Part shown: positions 26,595 through 39,346 of the stretch, piece after piece
Layout: every line of letters begins with the position of its first letter
Numbering within the stretch: position 1 is the stretch's first letter
NCBI RefSeq assembly: GCF_001039355.2
Contig: NW_019774925.1
Location: forward strand, 238,488 to 302,487
DNA: 64,000 bases
Reading direction: 5' to 3'
Source of the DNA: Lingula anatina
Taxonomy: Eukaryota > Brachiopoda > Lingulata > Lingulida > Lingulidae
Notes under the pieces: model-generated
What the model saw: the letters and a program-made list of their open reading frames with translations, nothing else
What the model was told of the DNA's origin: nothing
Database searches by the model: none
Program-made: the position numbers and the translations under genes

Positions 26595-27161
26595 GAGCAC
26601 GTTCACAACTGATCTGCGGACTTATTGATCCGCGGACTAAATATGGCCGACCCACGATGATCTCACTCCCTCTACACTTGCCATTAAACGAATTAAATCT
26701 CAGCTCGAGGTTTAATTGTTAGGTCCCTGCAGGGATGGCCCATGTGGAGGTGGGGAGACCATCAGGGGATTATAAGTGGTTACCTTTTATGTGGGATTGG
26801 CTATATTTAGTCCACAGATCAGTAAGGCTACATTCACATTCAAGTTGAGCCATGGTTCTACAAAGCCACGACCTAAATATGGCAGACGTACATGAAAGGA
26901 AAACCGTCTAATTTTTTAATAGTCTCCCCACCTCTCACACGCCTCCCTATGTGTTGTCCCAATGGAGCCGAGATTTAATGACTGTACCCCTGCAGGGACG
27001 ACGCATGGGGAGGCATGTGAGAGGCGGGGAGACTATTAAAAAATTAGGCGGTTTTCCTTTCATGTACATCTGCCATATTTAGGTCGTGGCTTTGTAGAGC
27101 CATGGCTCAACTCGATGTGAATGCGGCCTAAGTCCATGGATGATCTGTTCTAAATGCGCTC
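26595..27161. mobile_element. Outer MITE, interrupted by a second MITE
   Basis: Its left arm runs GAGCACGTTCACAACTGATC... to GGACTAAATATGGCC. The right arm is the reverse complement, split by the inner element at 26826-27128. Without the insert it is about 261 bp. The 3-bp direct repeat TTG flanks both ends (26592-26594 and 27162-27164). The centre carries CCCTGCAGGGA, also present in the inner element, so the two are related subfamilies. Confidence 0.85.
26826..27128. mobile_element. Inner MITE with TAA target duplication
   Basis: A 303-bp foldback. The left end GGCTACATTCACATTCAAGT and right end CTCGATGTGAATGCGGCC are reverse complements with few changes, and the arms extend about 125 bp each. 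TAA at 26823-26825 and 27129-27131 is the target duplication. The TWA target and GGC-type termini fit PIF/Harbinger MITEs; no transposase is present. Confidence 0.9.
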
Positions 27162-27164
27162 TTG

Positions 27165-30100
27165 GTCACAGTAAGATATCTCTGTAGTCAGCAAACACAT
27201 TAATGCAAGTTAGCCCTGTGTCCATTCCTTAGTTTCTTTGTCTGAACACAATATGTCAGAAAGGGTTTACCAAGTGCAAAATGTGAAAATAGTTTTGGTG
27301 TCTGCAGAACTGATGAATAAAGGAAGTATTTGTGCACATTTTTGTTACACATTGATAGTATTATTCTGGCAGGGACAAATGTTGAACTTGAAGATTATTG
27401 GCATTACACCCCTCAGATTATTACTACTGTGTACTGCTAACATACTCTTTTTAAATGATTTGATTTTTATGGGTTATAATAAAGATGATTGTTTTATCAT
27501 ATATAAAAAAATTCTAAAGATGTAGAGTTAAATTTAAGTGTTATGCTCAGAGGTTGCAAAGGTTACTCTGTTAGTGTAATTTGGCCTGGGTATTATAACG
27601 GCAAACATGAATAAATGATGAAAAAATATTATCAAAAATAAATAAGTAAATAATAATAGTGAAATGCTTAATTATTTATCATAAGCTCTGAAGTTCATTT
27701 TGCAATCATCTTTAGTAAATAAACAGTAGGGCTATATTAGAATAAAACAATCTCAGTGAATTGGATTGTAAGGAACCTCGCACCTTTTATCACCTTCATG
27801 TACTACACACATTTTGCACATTATACTTAATTGTGACCAGGGAAGTTGACCATGTTACACAACAGGAGTTAACTCCTGGAAAATTGATGAATAAGCCAAG
27901 GGCCAGCTGATACAGCATTATGAAGTCCTACCATTGCCTGGAGTAATCAATCTTAGTTATGAAAATAAACCCATAGTAAGTTAAATCACACACATGATTA
28001 CGTAATGCTGATCTGCTGTTATAATTCCATTCAGATGGGGTGGCAGAGAGGATATTGGCATTGATTGCATTTTAGGTTGATCACCAATTTGTTTATCTAG
28101 ACTGCAAGTCTATTACCGAGGAAAATTTTCGATAAGCCCCTTCACCAGAAAAAATATTATCAGTTTATATAACATGACAAAATTGCAAAATCGCCAACCA
28201 AAAATGAACTCATATTTAGTTATCATTAGAAACAATAAGAATACTGTCAACTGTAGAATCTGAGTTGATTAGCACCTTGAAGAAATATCATTTTATCTTA
28301 GCCACATATGGGATATAATCATCCTCAAGTGTGGGTGTTACTTTCTACCAAAAAGTACAGATATTTGTCGATGAGTCTAGTTTGTTTTGTTTTCTTTCTT
28401 AGCTGAAAATAGATATCAAACTGTTGTCATCTTGATATGTACTCAAAACCCATATCACCATCCCATTTCAGTGATCTGTACTTAAGATCATTGATAAACT
28501 GGGCCAGCACTTGATTAAGACATGTTTTGTCAAGGCACTTGTCATGTCAGTGACTGAATTATTGATGAATTTTACATGAGGGTTGGAACTGATACATCTT
28601 TTATTGTCTAAGACTGTCAGATTTTCTTCATGTCCTCATTTATATAGTTATTTGTTGTTTCTTCTGCTTTAGCAACGGCAAATTTTCTGATTCTTGAGGT
28701 GCATTAAGTTATTCCAACTCTAGTAAATTGCTTACATCTTGGAACCAATATTTTGTGTAAAATTTAATCTTCTGTGAACAAGCTAAATGCCATTGTACCT
28801 AATCAATATTTATGTGTTATTGAAAAAAAAAGGACTAAACACTGTATATTTAAGCAGTGTATGGAAATACACAAATGTGCACAGCAAATTTCAAAGTTCA
28901 GTTTGTGAAAAACATGTCCACCCATCTTCCAATTTTCAGCTCTTCCACCCTCACCCCCTTCTGACAACCCATAAAAGATCATGAATTTGTTGTGTTGTTA
29001 AAAATTCAACTAAGAGAGCCACTTAGCTTTTTTTAAAAGATTTTTCTAACATTTTTTCATTCCTTTCAGTACCTGATGATCTGTAGAAACTGTTCTGTAT
29101 CATATTCTCCACTATTGGAGTGGTTTTGAACAGTCATGCAGTTCTCTTCTATTTTTTATTCCCTCCCCTCTCTTTTTTCTTTTATGAAAGCACATAATTG
29201 ATTTTGTTTTCTACTCTTTAGCATGTAGCTGTTCTTAGGACCATTCATCAAATTGTGGAGACATCTTCCCAATTTTTTTCTCTTCCACCACTTCATCACT
29301 TTGACAACATAAATTGTTTCTGTTTTGTAAGCTTTATCGTGCACATTTTACAGACATCTCCAGAATATGTACATACTTCTTCTGTTTTTCATCTCCAATC
29401 CCTTTCCTTTTTACCTGACAAGCTATTAAGCTATTATTTTTTGCTTGCATCATTGATATTCTTTCAATTTTAAAGAGAACACGAAGTCCATCCTCTTTGC
29501 CTTGACCCTGGTACCACCTCATGACACAAAGAAGCAACTATGGTCTTGTTTTGTATCATATATTATCTGTAAAATACTCATAAAAATGATGTTCTCCCAC
29601 CTCCACTCTTTCAGTGTCCACTTGATGACCTATCATGTTTTTATTTTGAATCCTCCAACATGTAGCCTCCCATCAGCACATGTGTATGCCCAGTGGGGAG
29701 GACTTCTCTCCCATCTGTTCCAGGCTCGACATGACAGTGTAATAGGACTATTAATCTATCAGAGAACTATTGATTAAACCCTGCAAGATACGAAAAGGTC
29801 CTAGTAAAAGAATAAAGCTGTTGGATGTGATACCTTATCAATTTTATGGATTATTACTAAGTGGACTTGTTATTATTCAATGTTTAGTGCAAGTTGGCTC
29901 ATTTCTGCTTTGTGTTTACACCCTCCCTTTGTTTTAAACTGTTAACTGTGCTGATAGTTCTTCATTATTTGAGACACTTATTCATGGAAGCAGACGACAT
30001 TTGGGACTCCCTGGAGCCAGAAAGGCAGTTCTGGTGCCTTGGTGCCTGCTCATTTAGTTTTCACTGGATACAATGCTCTCATCAATATCTATGCATGATT

Positions 30101-33100
30101 GCATTTAAAAATCCACTACCTTTAACACTCAAAGAGCTGGCGCATAGATTGTTAAGTATGTGAAATGGATAAATGATATTTTATTTCACGGTGAGGTTAT
30201 CATTTTGAAAGGGGATGTGGCAGTACAACTGAAACTATTAATGTCAGTGTGGTAAATTATGTGCATTATATGGATTGATTCTTGTAATGAGTTCTAGGAC
30301 AGGTTTGATGTTACATCACTTTGTAGTTTTTTATCCTGTGCCCTGATTATTTCCAGGCCAGTGTGTACTCTGAGTTAATTCAAGGGAGATTGTTCACGAT
30401 CCCCAGAGTTTCCAGGGCATGTGAGCTGTGTGACATTATAGTAAATAGCTTGTATCTATTGGCAGTATTTGCAGTGTGCAAGCAATGTTCTGAATGAAAA
30501 GTTATCAGTGGATTAAATATATGTTTCATTGTATGTATAAAAGGTGTTTCCTTATCAGTGAGAAAGAGACACTAAGGTTTTTTTTTCTGAAAGAATACTA
30601 TAAACAAAATCTCTTCAAGTCTTCAATAAATTTCAAGTAGGAATCAAGCATTGCTGTATCAAGTTTCAAACTAAAAAATATCCTACAAAGTATATTTGAG
30701 CACAGCTCTTTTCTTCACCTGGCTTAAGCCAAGTAAACACCTACATGTATTTCTCCCATTTTCACCTAGTGTAGAAATCAATTTTTTGCACAGGGGGGTG
30801 AAATTGATGATGAAAAAGGGATGCTAAATACCTCTGAGATGTTAGGAGAGGCTACAGAAGAAGAAAATATTAAATTTAATACAATAACAATGCCATAAAC
30901 TGTCTCTTTAATGTCAAAGAGCCCTAGGTGGTAACAGCTTGTACAGCAAGCATAAGAAAGTATAATAAGCATAGGAACCATTAATGCCAATCAAAATCAC
31001 TTTAAAAAAGTCATGCTATAGAAGTGGATTATTAAGACCCTTGTTATTTGAAGTTTTGATAAATTAAGAAATATATTATGTTCAATTAAGGAACTCAGGA
31101 ATTCCTTTTATGGAATTTTTTTATAGATATCAGATTTTTTTTAATTATTCAACACATGCAGTTTCTAAATGAATTTCTGAGAAATTGACATCCAGGTTTC
31201 TGCTATTAGATTCCAAATCCGATGAATTCCCTTCAGATAATTTCCCATCTCGAAATCTTATTGTACAGATGGATGTCCACGCCAGTAGGTCCACAAAGAA
31301 ACCAAAAGAAAAAAAAAACAAAAATGATATCAGCTTCCATGAATTCTGTAAATAATAGTATCTCATTGATATAATGTCTTTAATAAATTATGTTTGTTGG
31401 TTTACTTAATTGATGCAAAAAAAAAAAAAATTGCAAAATGTGTTCATCTGCATAGGGGAGGGGGGGGCTGTCAATGCAGGAATCTGCCAATGCTGAGATT
31501 TCAAAGAAAGGGATAAATATTTCAGTATCACAAAATGTATTTTCAGTCAATTAAGTACAAGCTCTCAGTGAAGATTATCACAAAACGTGGTGAATATGTT
31601 CTGATGTGCCTAGCATAGCCTCTCCATGGCAGCTACTAAAATCAACAGAAACACCCACATCTCAAACATTTAAAAGAAAAATCTGTCTTAAGTGTAAATA
31701 GAACTGGTGGATCCAGGAGTTTGCTTGGGGTGTGGTCACACTGAGAATGAAAGAATAAAATGTGAAATGTAAAACAGACAAGGGCAATTTCACTTGGAAT
31801 ATACATATATATAGAACAGGGATGTAAAAATGATTTCGTCTTGTTTCACTTGTTTAGCTGCTTTTCCTTTTTTTTTTTTTTTGGGGGGGGGGGGTACCTC
31901 TGAAGATGAGGAGAGAAAACATGCCTGCTGTACCTCCCCCCTTCTACATTCACCATTGCAGAGATAAATTAATTTCTGTGGTCCAGCTATGATCATTTGT
32001 GTGGTTTCATTCTTTTTTATGGCCTGTTTCCTGTCAGGTGAGATATGGGAATTAAACTGGATGCTGGATGGTTAGGTAAAGATGATTGGAGTGCACTTGA
32101 AATCTATTACTCTACCTGGATACCACAGCTTGTAGAACCATTTCTCTCACTAATTAGATATATTCAAGAATTTAAATGGCATTATGGTTATGGTATAATA
32201 TGTTTCCCATGTAAATTGTAAATAGAGATAACTGAACTTAAATGGTAAGAATAGAAATGGCCAAAAATTTGGTGGAGGATAGAAATAAAAGTTGTTACAG
32301 AGGTCATTTCATGATGCATGGGAGACCTACCACTGGTCTTATATATAGTATTTGTCTGAGCACAGCTTTTGTCTTCCTTTTACTGCTATTGTCTATTTGA
32401 GAACAGTTAGGCATCTGTTTTGCCATTAAACACTCAAGGAGAAAGGCCATATTATCATCATATCAGCTTTATGCTTGTTTTATAGATGGCTGACCCTGTA
32501 TGATAGGTTTCAATTATTTCTTGATTATTTTCATTGTTCTTTGAACCAAATATATGGGGGAGCAATTATTGATATGAAATTAATTCCAGCAGCATGATGC
32601 CCTAGTATTTTAGTTGAATATTTCATGCCAATCCACACAGAGATCAAAGAAGAACTGTTATTATTTCAATGATACTATTTAATCTGGAAGGTTAATGTCT
32701 ATATTATTGCAAGTGAAGCATATAACAATCAAATTATTAAAAAAAACTGTCAATTGAATCTTTGACTGGTTTAAAAAGGATAAAATTTCACAGCCCCCAG
32801 ATTTTTACCAACAATGAAAATACTCGGTGATTGCTTTAAGAATGATGCATGAGTAAATATAGTCATCACAATAAATAGCCGTAAGCAATGGATGGCAACA
32901 AACTTCCTCACTTTGAATGGAATAGGGATGTGTTATGAAGTGAAGCAAGAAAACAGTCCATTATTTCTATTAGGTTAAGGGATAAAAGAATAAAGTACAA
33001 CTGTATGCTCATGTTTCAGTTGAAAATTATTGTTTTACATATTTAGATATGACTGTAATTATACGCAGTCACACTAATAAATTCTGTTATACTTTCTTCT

Positions 33101-33635
33101 GTTGTACAAAAATGGAGACTTCGTATAACCTGCTGTAGCTATTTATGTATGCAAGACAAGTGTCTTAATATAATAACTCATCATAATGCACAATAGTCAT
33201 CAATAATGTGATTTAGGGTCTTCCTTCATTGTGATGTAATCTTTTAAGCTCTTCCTCAAACGTAAAGACGACTGGGATTTTGCTTGCATTCTGATGTGAA
33301 AACGGGTATGCAGACAATTTCTTTGAAATCTTTAATTTGATTTGCATCCAATATCATGTTGTGTAATTCCCAGGGAGCATTGTGTATGGCCATGATCTAT
33401 GCACGTATCCTGGAAAGCGATAGGAGTTGATCTTTAGTAAATGTCATATGTAAACATCTTTTGTTTGTCACTAGTCACTTTGCCCTCAGTCAGTCTGTTG
33501 TTTCCCATGGTCAGTTAAGTGCGTGAGATAGGACAGAGCATAGTCAGCTGCTTTTAATGCAAAGGAATCTTTGACTTATGACACGTTTGATAAGAGATTC
33601 AGTTTATGTTTATCTGACAAGTAGAACACTATTCG
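27165..33635. other. Intergenic; nothing supported
   Basis: AT-rich, with homopolymer runs (31418-31431 poly-A, 31454-31467 G-rich, 31869-31894 T then G). Short open frames show no domain or splice-supported coding pattern. Confidence 0.6.
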
Positions 33636-33835
33636 ATTATGGGGTCAGCTCTATGTATGATGAAGGTCCACTATTCTAAAAATCTGGAAAATTGCTTTAA
33701 AAGCAGCCAATTTTTTAAACTCTAAATTCTGGGGTTTGCAATGACGTGTACAGGTCCGCTGTACTTTGAAGGCATAGGGTTCGGTTTTCTGAATGGTTTG
33801 CTATGACAAAGGTTCAGTATTCTGAAAAAGTATTA
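33636..33835 (+). repeat. Degenerate 16-bp-type tandem repeat
   Basis: Spaced units such as GGTCCACTATTCTAAA, GGTCCGCTGTACTTTGAA, GGTTTGCTATGACAAA and GGTTCAGTATTCTGAA resemble the reverse complement of the array at 34813-34892. Spacing is irregular, so this is an eroded copy. Confidence 0.5.
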
Positions 33836-34043
33836 AGATACAGTACTTCATTATAATAACTAGATCAATTTGCCATATTAGGAACTTGCCCCATGACATG
33901 ATGTTGCTTGTACTTTTCCTTTGTACTTATGATTTGGGAGGAAAATGGTTTGGGTGACGTCTCTCTGGAAATTCAAAAGTTGGCCCTGTATGAACTTAAC
34001 TGCTTCCCTGGTTTCAAATTGTACTTCCATTTCATGAAGCTTA

Positions 34044-34262
34044 GACTGCATTCCCACAGATTTTAGATCGATCTATCCCTGTGGTGAGTCTCACTAGATT
34101 GCTGTCAGATTAGCCGGCTTAAATGTCTGTCCTGCCTACTAAAAGCTGTAAGAGGGTAATTAACTTTTGTGTGTGCTCGGCTGACAGCAATTTAGCCTGA
34201 ACTGCCAGGGAGGTAGGTCGATCCAGATAGGTCGGTCAGTCTAAATCTGTGGGAATGCAGTC
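34044..34262 (+). mobile_element. MITE, family copy 1, with TTA target duplication
   Basis: Termini GACTGCATTCCCACAGATTT and AAATCTGTGGGAATGCAGTC are reverse complements. TTA at 34041-34043 and 34263-34265 is the target duplication. The interior includes GATCGATC and a conserved GGGTAATTAACTTT block shared with the next element. Non-coding, 219 bp. Confidence 0.88.
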
Positions 34263-34327
34263 TTATACTCATCATTTGTGTTGTAGAAAATGGTGAAATT
34301 TTCGATGGCATGAATCGGCGCAACTAA

Positions 34328-34521
34328 CACCCCATTTCCATAGATTAGATCGACCTACTTTAGATCGACCTAACACCCTGGGGGTTCACGCTAAATAGCT
34401 GTCAGCCGGGCGGACACGAAAGTTAATTACCCACTTACAGCTTGTAGTAGGATTATCTGAAAGTAATCTAGTGAGACTCCCCGCGGGGATAGATCGATCT
34501 AAAATCTATGGGAATAGAGCC
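34328..34521 (-). mobile_element. MITE, family copy 2, inverted relative to copy 1
   Basis: Read on the minus strand it aligns with 34044-34262: GGCTCTATTCCCATAGATTT at the end, then GATCGATCTATCCC, GTGGGTAATTAACTTTCGTG and CGGCTGACAGC. Flanking TAA and ATA do not match perfectly. About 65 bp separate the two copies. Confidence 0.8.
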
Positions 34522-34618
34522 ATAGGCTGTGTTCAGAATAGAGGTTATTGTACTAGCAGGATCAATCTTTCTCAGGAGAGATTCTCACTAAAACGCAGTC
34601 AATATAATCAGCTGAATT

Positions 34619-34720
34619 GTCTGGCACGCCCCCTCGTAACTTAAAGTACTTGGGTAAAGGCGGGAAAACTTTGTGGTCCATGATGTTGTTCATGTTGCTT
34701 TGCGAGGGGGCATGCCAGAC
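34619..34720. repeat. Short hairpin element
   Basis: GTCTGGCACGCCCCCTCG at 34619-34636 pairs with 34703-34720 with one mismatch. The 9-mer AGCTGAATT flanks on both sides (34610-34618 and 34726-34734), possibly a target duplication, though five extra bases (AATTA) lie on the right. Confidence 0.65.
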
Positions 34721-34812
34721 AATTAAGCTGAATTTTCATGTATCTAAAGCATATTTTCTTTTAAGTCATTCTATCTTTGCGCTCTATCTGTATGCATATT
34801 TCGGAATAGCAA

Positions 34813-34892
34813 ACCTTCATCAAAGCGGACCTTTGTCATAGTTAACCTTCATCATAGGGTACCTTTGCCACAGCAAACCTTTGTCATATAGA
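34813..34892 (-). repeat. Five-unit 16-bp minisatellite
   Basis: Five consecutive 16-mers: ACCTTCATCAAAGCGG, ACCTTTGTCATAGTTA, ACCTTCATCATAGGGT, ACCTTTGCCACAGCAA, ACCTTTGTCATATAGA. The period is exact and the first half of the unit is best conserved. Confidence 0.85.
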
Positions 34893-34954
34893 AATGCGCC
34901 CTTGATTACTTTAGTTGAAGGAAAGAAGTCTAATTTTTTATCCTTCTTTCTACC

Positions 34955-34957
<3 letters not shown>

Positions 34958-35023
<66 letters not shown>

Positions 35024-35039
35024 CACAGACACACACACA
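34958..35039. repeat. (CT)n(CA)n microsatellite
   Basis: About 43 bp of CT followed by about 39 bp of CA with two GA interruptions. Confidence 0.97.
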
Positions 35040-38000
35040 TTTATTTTTGAATATTTTTGCAAACTTTGAAGAAAAAAATCACCAGCATTTTATTCTCTGT
35101 CTGTATGATTTCAAAATTTAAATTTGAGCTTTGCACAACTCTAGTTTTCATTTTATTCCATATATTGATGCTGTATCATGCAGAATTTTGAAAGTGTGAT
35201 TCACTGCATAAATATTCTATGGGTCATTGTGTATGAATAAACTGAAGTTTTATGATGTAACGAAGATTATTTTTAACTCACCAACTGCCCACATAGACAA
35301 AGTATTGCTTTGAAGACCTGGAAAATATAATTTTCATCCTGAAATATATGTTTTGTTAAGTATGTACTGAGCTACTTGTTTTTCTTTTTTGCACAAAATT
35401 TTGTTCTCACAGTAATTGTTTGGTAAATCTGTTTGTCTCGGTAGTGGAATTAAAGAGCATTAATTTCATAATCTTATCAATTTTGGAACAATGTTTAAGC
35501 CAAACTGTTGCTTAGTGCATTTGAACTTCTGTTAGACATAAGTTTTCAAATCAAATGTTGTGTGGTTTGGATGTGGAGTGCATTGGCCCTTCCAAATGTT
35601 GACATGGTCATGGTCTGTACGTGTTTATTGCCTAGTTCTGTTATTTCTCACTGATGTTCCTTTTCATGCTTTTTCATGTATTCGAATTGATAACTTTCCC
35701 TAAATATCATTTGAAGAGAATTCTTTCAGAAATGGAAGTCTTTTGAAAAATATATCAGCCATAAATTTTCATATTTGTAGCTATATCTTTTTCATAAAAA
35801 AAAGAAAAATAAAAGGAAAAGCTTGCTTTATATATAAATGTTTGCTTTTTCTTTTGTTCCTCTCCCCCCCCCCCCACGTCCTGGCAGAGAATATTGCCTG
35901 AAAGGACTTTAGCACACTACTGTACAGTTATTGTAGGAGCCTAAGAATTAGCACTACTATTTAATTATTTTATTTCATAATATTATCTAAGGAGTTTGTG
36001 CAAAGTTGATTAGTATTTCATTTCCTACGGCAGTAAGTGCTTCATATCGAGTACTCTAGAGTTTTACTAGAAGATGGAAACCTATTTAGTGCTGTTTGAG
36101 TTTGACATGACATAGAATCAAGACACTGTGATGATGTATAGGGGCATGTTTTGCAGCTCTTAGTTTTCTTTTTACCCTGAATATCAGTAAATATAGTTAT
36201 CAGTCAGCAACTGAATTGCTGAAAAACCTTGTGTTTGCATAAATGTTACCAAATATTTCCACAAAAAAACTTTGAGAAGATTGGTGAAATGGTGGTCACT
36301 ATTTAATAACAAATAGATTCATCAGGATTTCCTTGTCAATTATGTCTTTTGTTTGCACAAAGATAATATTAACATCACTGCCAATTTCTCATCAACCAGT
36401 TTTGTTGATGGCACAGGCTTACATTAAAAATATCCCCGCCTTCCACAGCCTGTTTGATGTGGGAATGCCAGCCGACTAGTTAAACAATCCTTTCAGATTT
36501 AACATGTTACTATGGTAATTCTTGGCATTATCATGATACTGCTGGACATTAAGTTGATCCCTTTCAGGAAGAACATGTTTCTTTGACATGGCAGCAAAAC
36601 AATCCACAATAATTGCTGTGCACTCTGTCTGCAATAAGGGTCTGGAATTAAACATGCAATAAAACATTTCTTTAGGCTGCACTTCTTACGCTACCTCATA
36701 TTTTTTGGTTTTTCTGAACATTTTGTGGAAATTTAACAAGTTTAGTGATATCTCCTAAAAATGCTCACTCTTAATTGGTTTTGTGTGTGATTGAGTGCAT
36801 ATTTATCTGTCCACCTATTTTTACAGCATGCAGTTTGTTGGATCTGTGCAAATCACTCGAGTTTTATTTTACTGCTTATACACTGTTAAGCATCATACTT
36901 ATTTTGAAACATTTTTCTGAAAAGTTCTTTATTTGTTCCTCAAAGCTTCACACAACACTGGTAAATCACCAATATTTTATGTTCCCTATTTGCTGTTGTC
37001 ATCATTTTCCTCTCGTTTTAATATGCAAGTCGTCTCTCCACCCTATCTAATATGCAAGTCACATCTCTTGCAGCTGCCAGTGTGTTCTGTTGTTTGCAAC
37101 TTCTCCTTGAAATGATAAAATTACCCATTACCAAGAGGAGGTGATTATACCATACTGCAATGTATACAAACTATATACGATTACTCACCACTACCGCAGG
37201 TGATGTTAATGGAAAAGTTATGGTTTCTCATTCTTTTTTTTTTTCTTTTTTTACTTATTTAAAAACAAACATTTGAAGTTACCATGTATTTGTGTTGATG
37301 GACATATGCATGTACAATATGAATATCAAAATATTTACATCATGCTACTCAATGCTAATGGATGTTTACTAGTACAAACTCAACTTTTGAGGCAGAATTT
37401 TTCACGAATGTGGGTTCCAGAATGTTCAGTGCAGATAGGGGTCAAGTTCTCCTGTATTTGTTTTTCATAACTTTGCTATAGAGCCATGTCCAGTCCACCT
37501 GCATCTATGAAGGACACTTATATTACAAGCACCTGCTGGTTTACCTCATTATCGCACCTTCAGTTAATGCAATTTATTATAATCATAGATTCAGAGAGAA
37601 GAGTTGCCCCTGAGTTACATGTAAAACTTGAATTTTGTTTCCATTCATTTTGGATAAATTCAACCTGTAGGCTACCTTGATTATGATTAGTTCACCATAC
37701 CCAGACAATCTAATCCCTCTGTTACCCTACCAATGGCAGAAATTGAGGTAATGTTACCTTCATATTGTGAGCTAATGGTGATAGAGTGGCACTGGGTAAG
37801 GTTGGCCCATCTTTACTGGAAACATTGCAGTTAAATTATTTACAAGATGCAGCTGCCAACTTAACAAGAATGGTCATTTGTATTTTATTTTTCTTTCTTG
37901 TATCTAAATTTCAATTGGTTTCATGTAAATAAATGTTGCAGATGCCTTTTTTTCAGAAACACTTCTAAGGAGTTGCTTTAAAAATCTCCATTGTGTTGAT

Positions 38001-39306
38001 CATCCTGCTTTTGTCTTACGCTCTGGCTTAATCTCCAATGATTGGCCAACGCAATCCGCGAGCTGAAAGTTGAAGTGATTTGAGGCAGTTCAATTGGTTA
38101 CGCCAATGTGCGTAATGTTATCCCGATTGCGGCTTAACTGTCAATGCTTAATCAGATGACCAGATTGTTTCTCACCCATTTAACATAAAGATGAAGATGG
38201 TGATGATGTGAAGGTAACTTTGATTCATCAAGCAATTCTGTAAAGAAAAATATTTTGCCATAGAAACCCTTGAACTCCAGGGTGCCTTTCATTCATTGTG
38301 CGGCAGCTTTGCAGCAGATTTTGCTTTATTGATCGCTGGCTGCTTTGATAGTTAACTAGGTTTTCATTCACGTCACTGTTTTACTACAAGTTTCCCAGGC
38401 ATCTGATAGTATAGTACTACGTGTGTTTACTACAGTGGCAGATTGCGTGGAGGGAGGGCATGCACATAGCTTGCAACAATTTGCCTGGAATCTTAATCCT
38501 GGCAATCTGTCTTGTTTTGAAGGCACATATAAAACATTTATGTGGTGATTTATTTGTTTGTGAGGTTCTTATTTATAATTCCAGGTGTTTGAGTGGCAGG
38601 TGGAAGTAATTAGTAGCTCTTTCCTTTTTTGGTTTTACGCAAAAGAAAGCCGTGATGATTTAATCCAAAAAGCTTATTCATGCAAAAATAAAAGTTTTTA
38701 TATGGCAGGCGCATTAAAGACGTTAATTTTTATGTCATGCTTTAGAGTAATCAGAACACTTTTGGGCATCAAGTTAAATAATGTTGCCAAGGAAACCATT
38801 TCCATTCATCAAAATCGTGAAATTAATATGCACTGAAGATTATTCCCTTAGCTGTAATGTTCACTGCATTTGCTACTTCAAGGAAGTGAATTCATTAACT
38901 CTTTGGTTGAGTTCATTTTTGATTGGGGTAATTAAATTTGTTCAGAAAGCATTGCACATGGTGACTTCTGATCCTCTTTATGGCATGTACATTTAACAAT
39001 GCTTCAAAACTAAGAAACTCATTTTTGAGCTCTGGATTTCTGTTTTTGGTAGTAATCCCCCGTAAGCTCATTAACAAAATGACAAGTGATTAGAAGCTAC
39101 TTTTTCTTCTTCCCTGCCTTTAAGATTCATGTGCAATAAGATTATATCACAGAATGAGTCATTGCTCAAACAAGATGTTTCCACCAACTTTTTTGTGGTA
39201 GATTTTAATGAAAGTCAGAAAGGCATCATTTTCTCATAAGCAGATATGTCCATCATCCTTTGTGTCACCTGCCTTTATGTTCAGTGACCTACTTTTCTGC
39301 TTAACC

Positions 39307-39346
<40 letters not shown>

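Noticed and set aside
34249-34256. GTGGGAA read as a CSL site
   Set aside because: It is part of the terminal inverted repeat of the MITE at 34044-34262.
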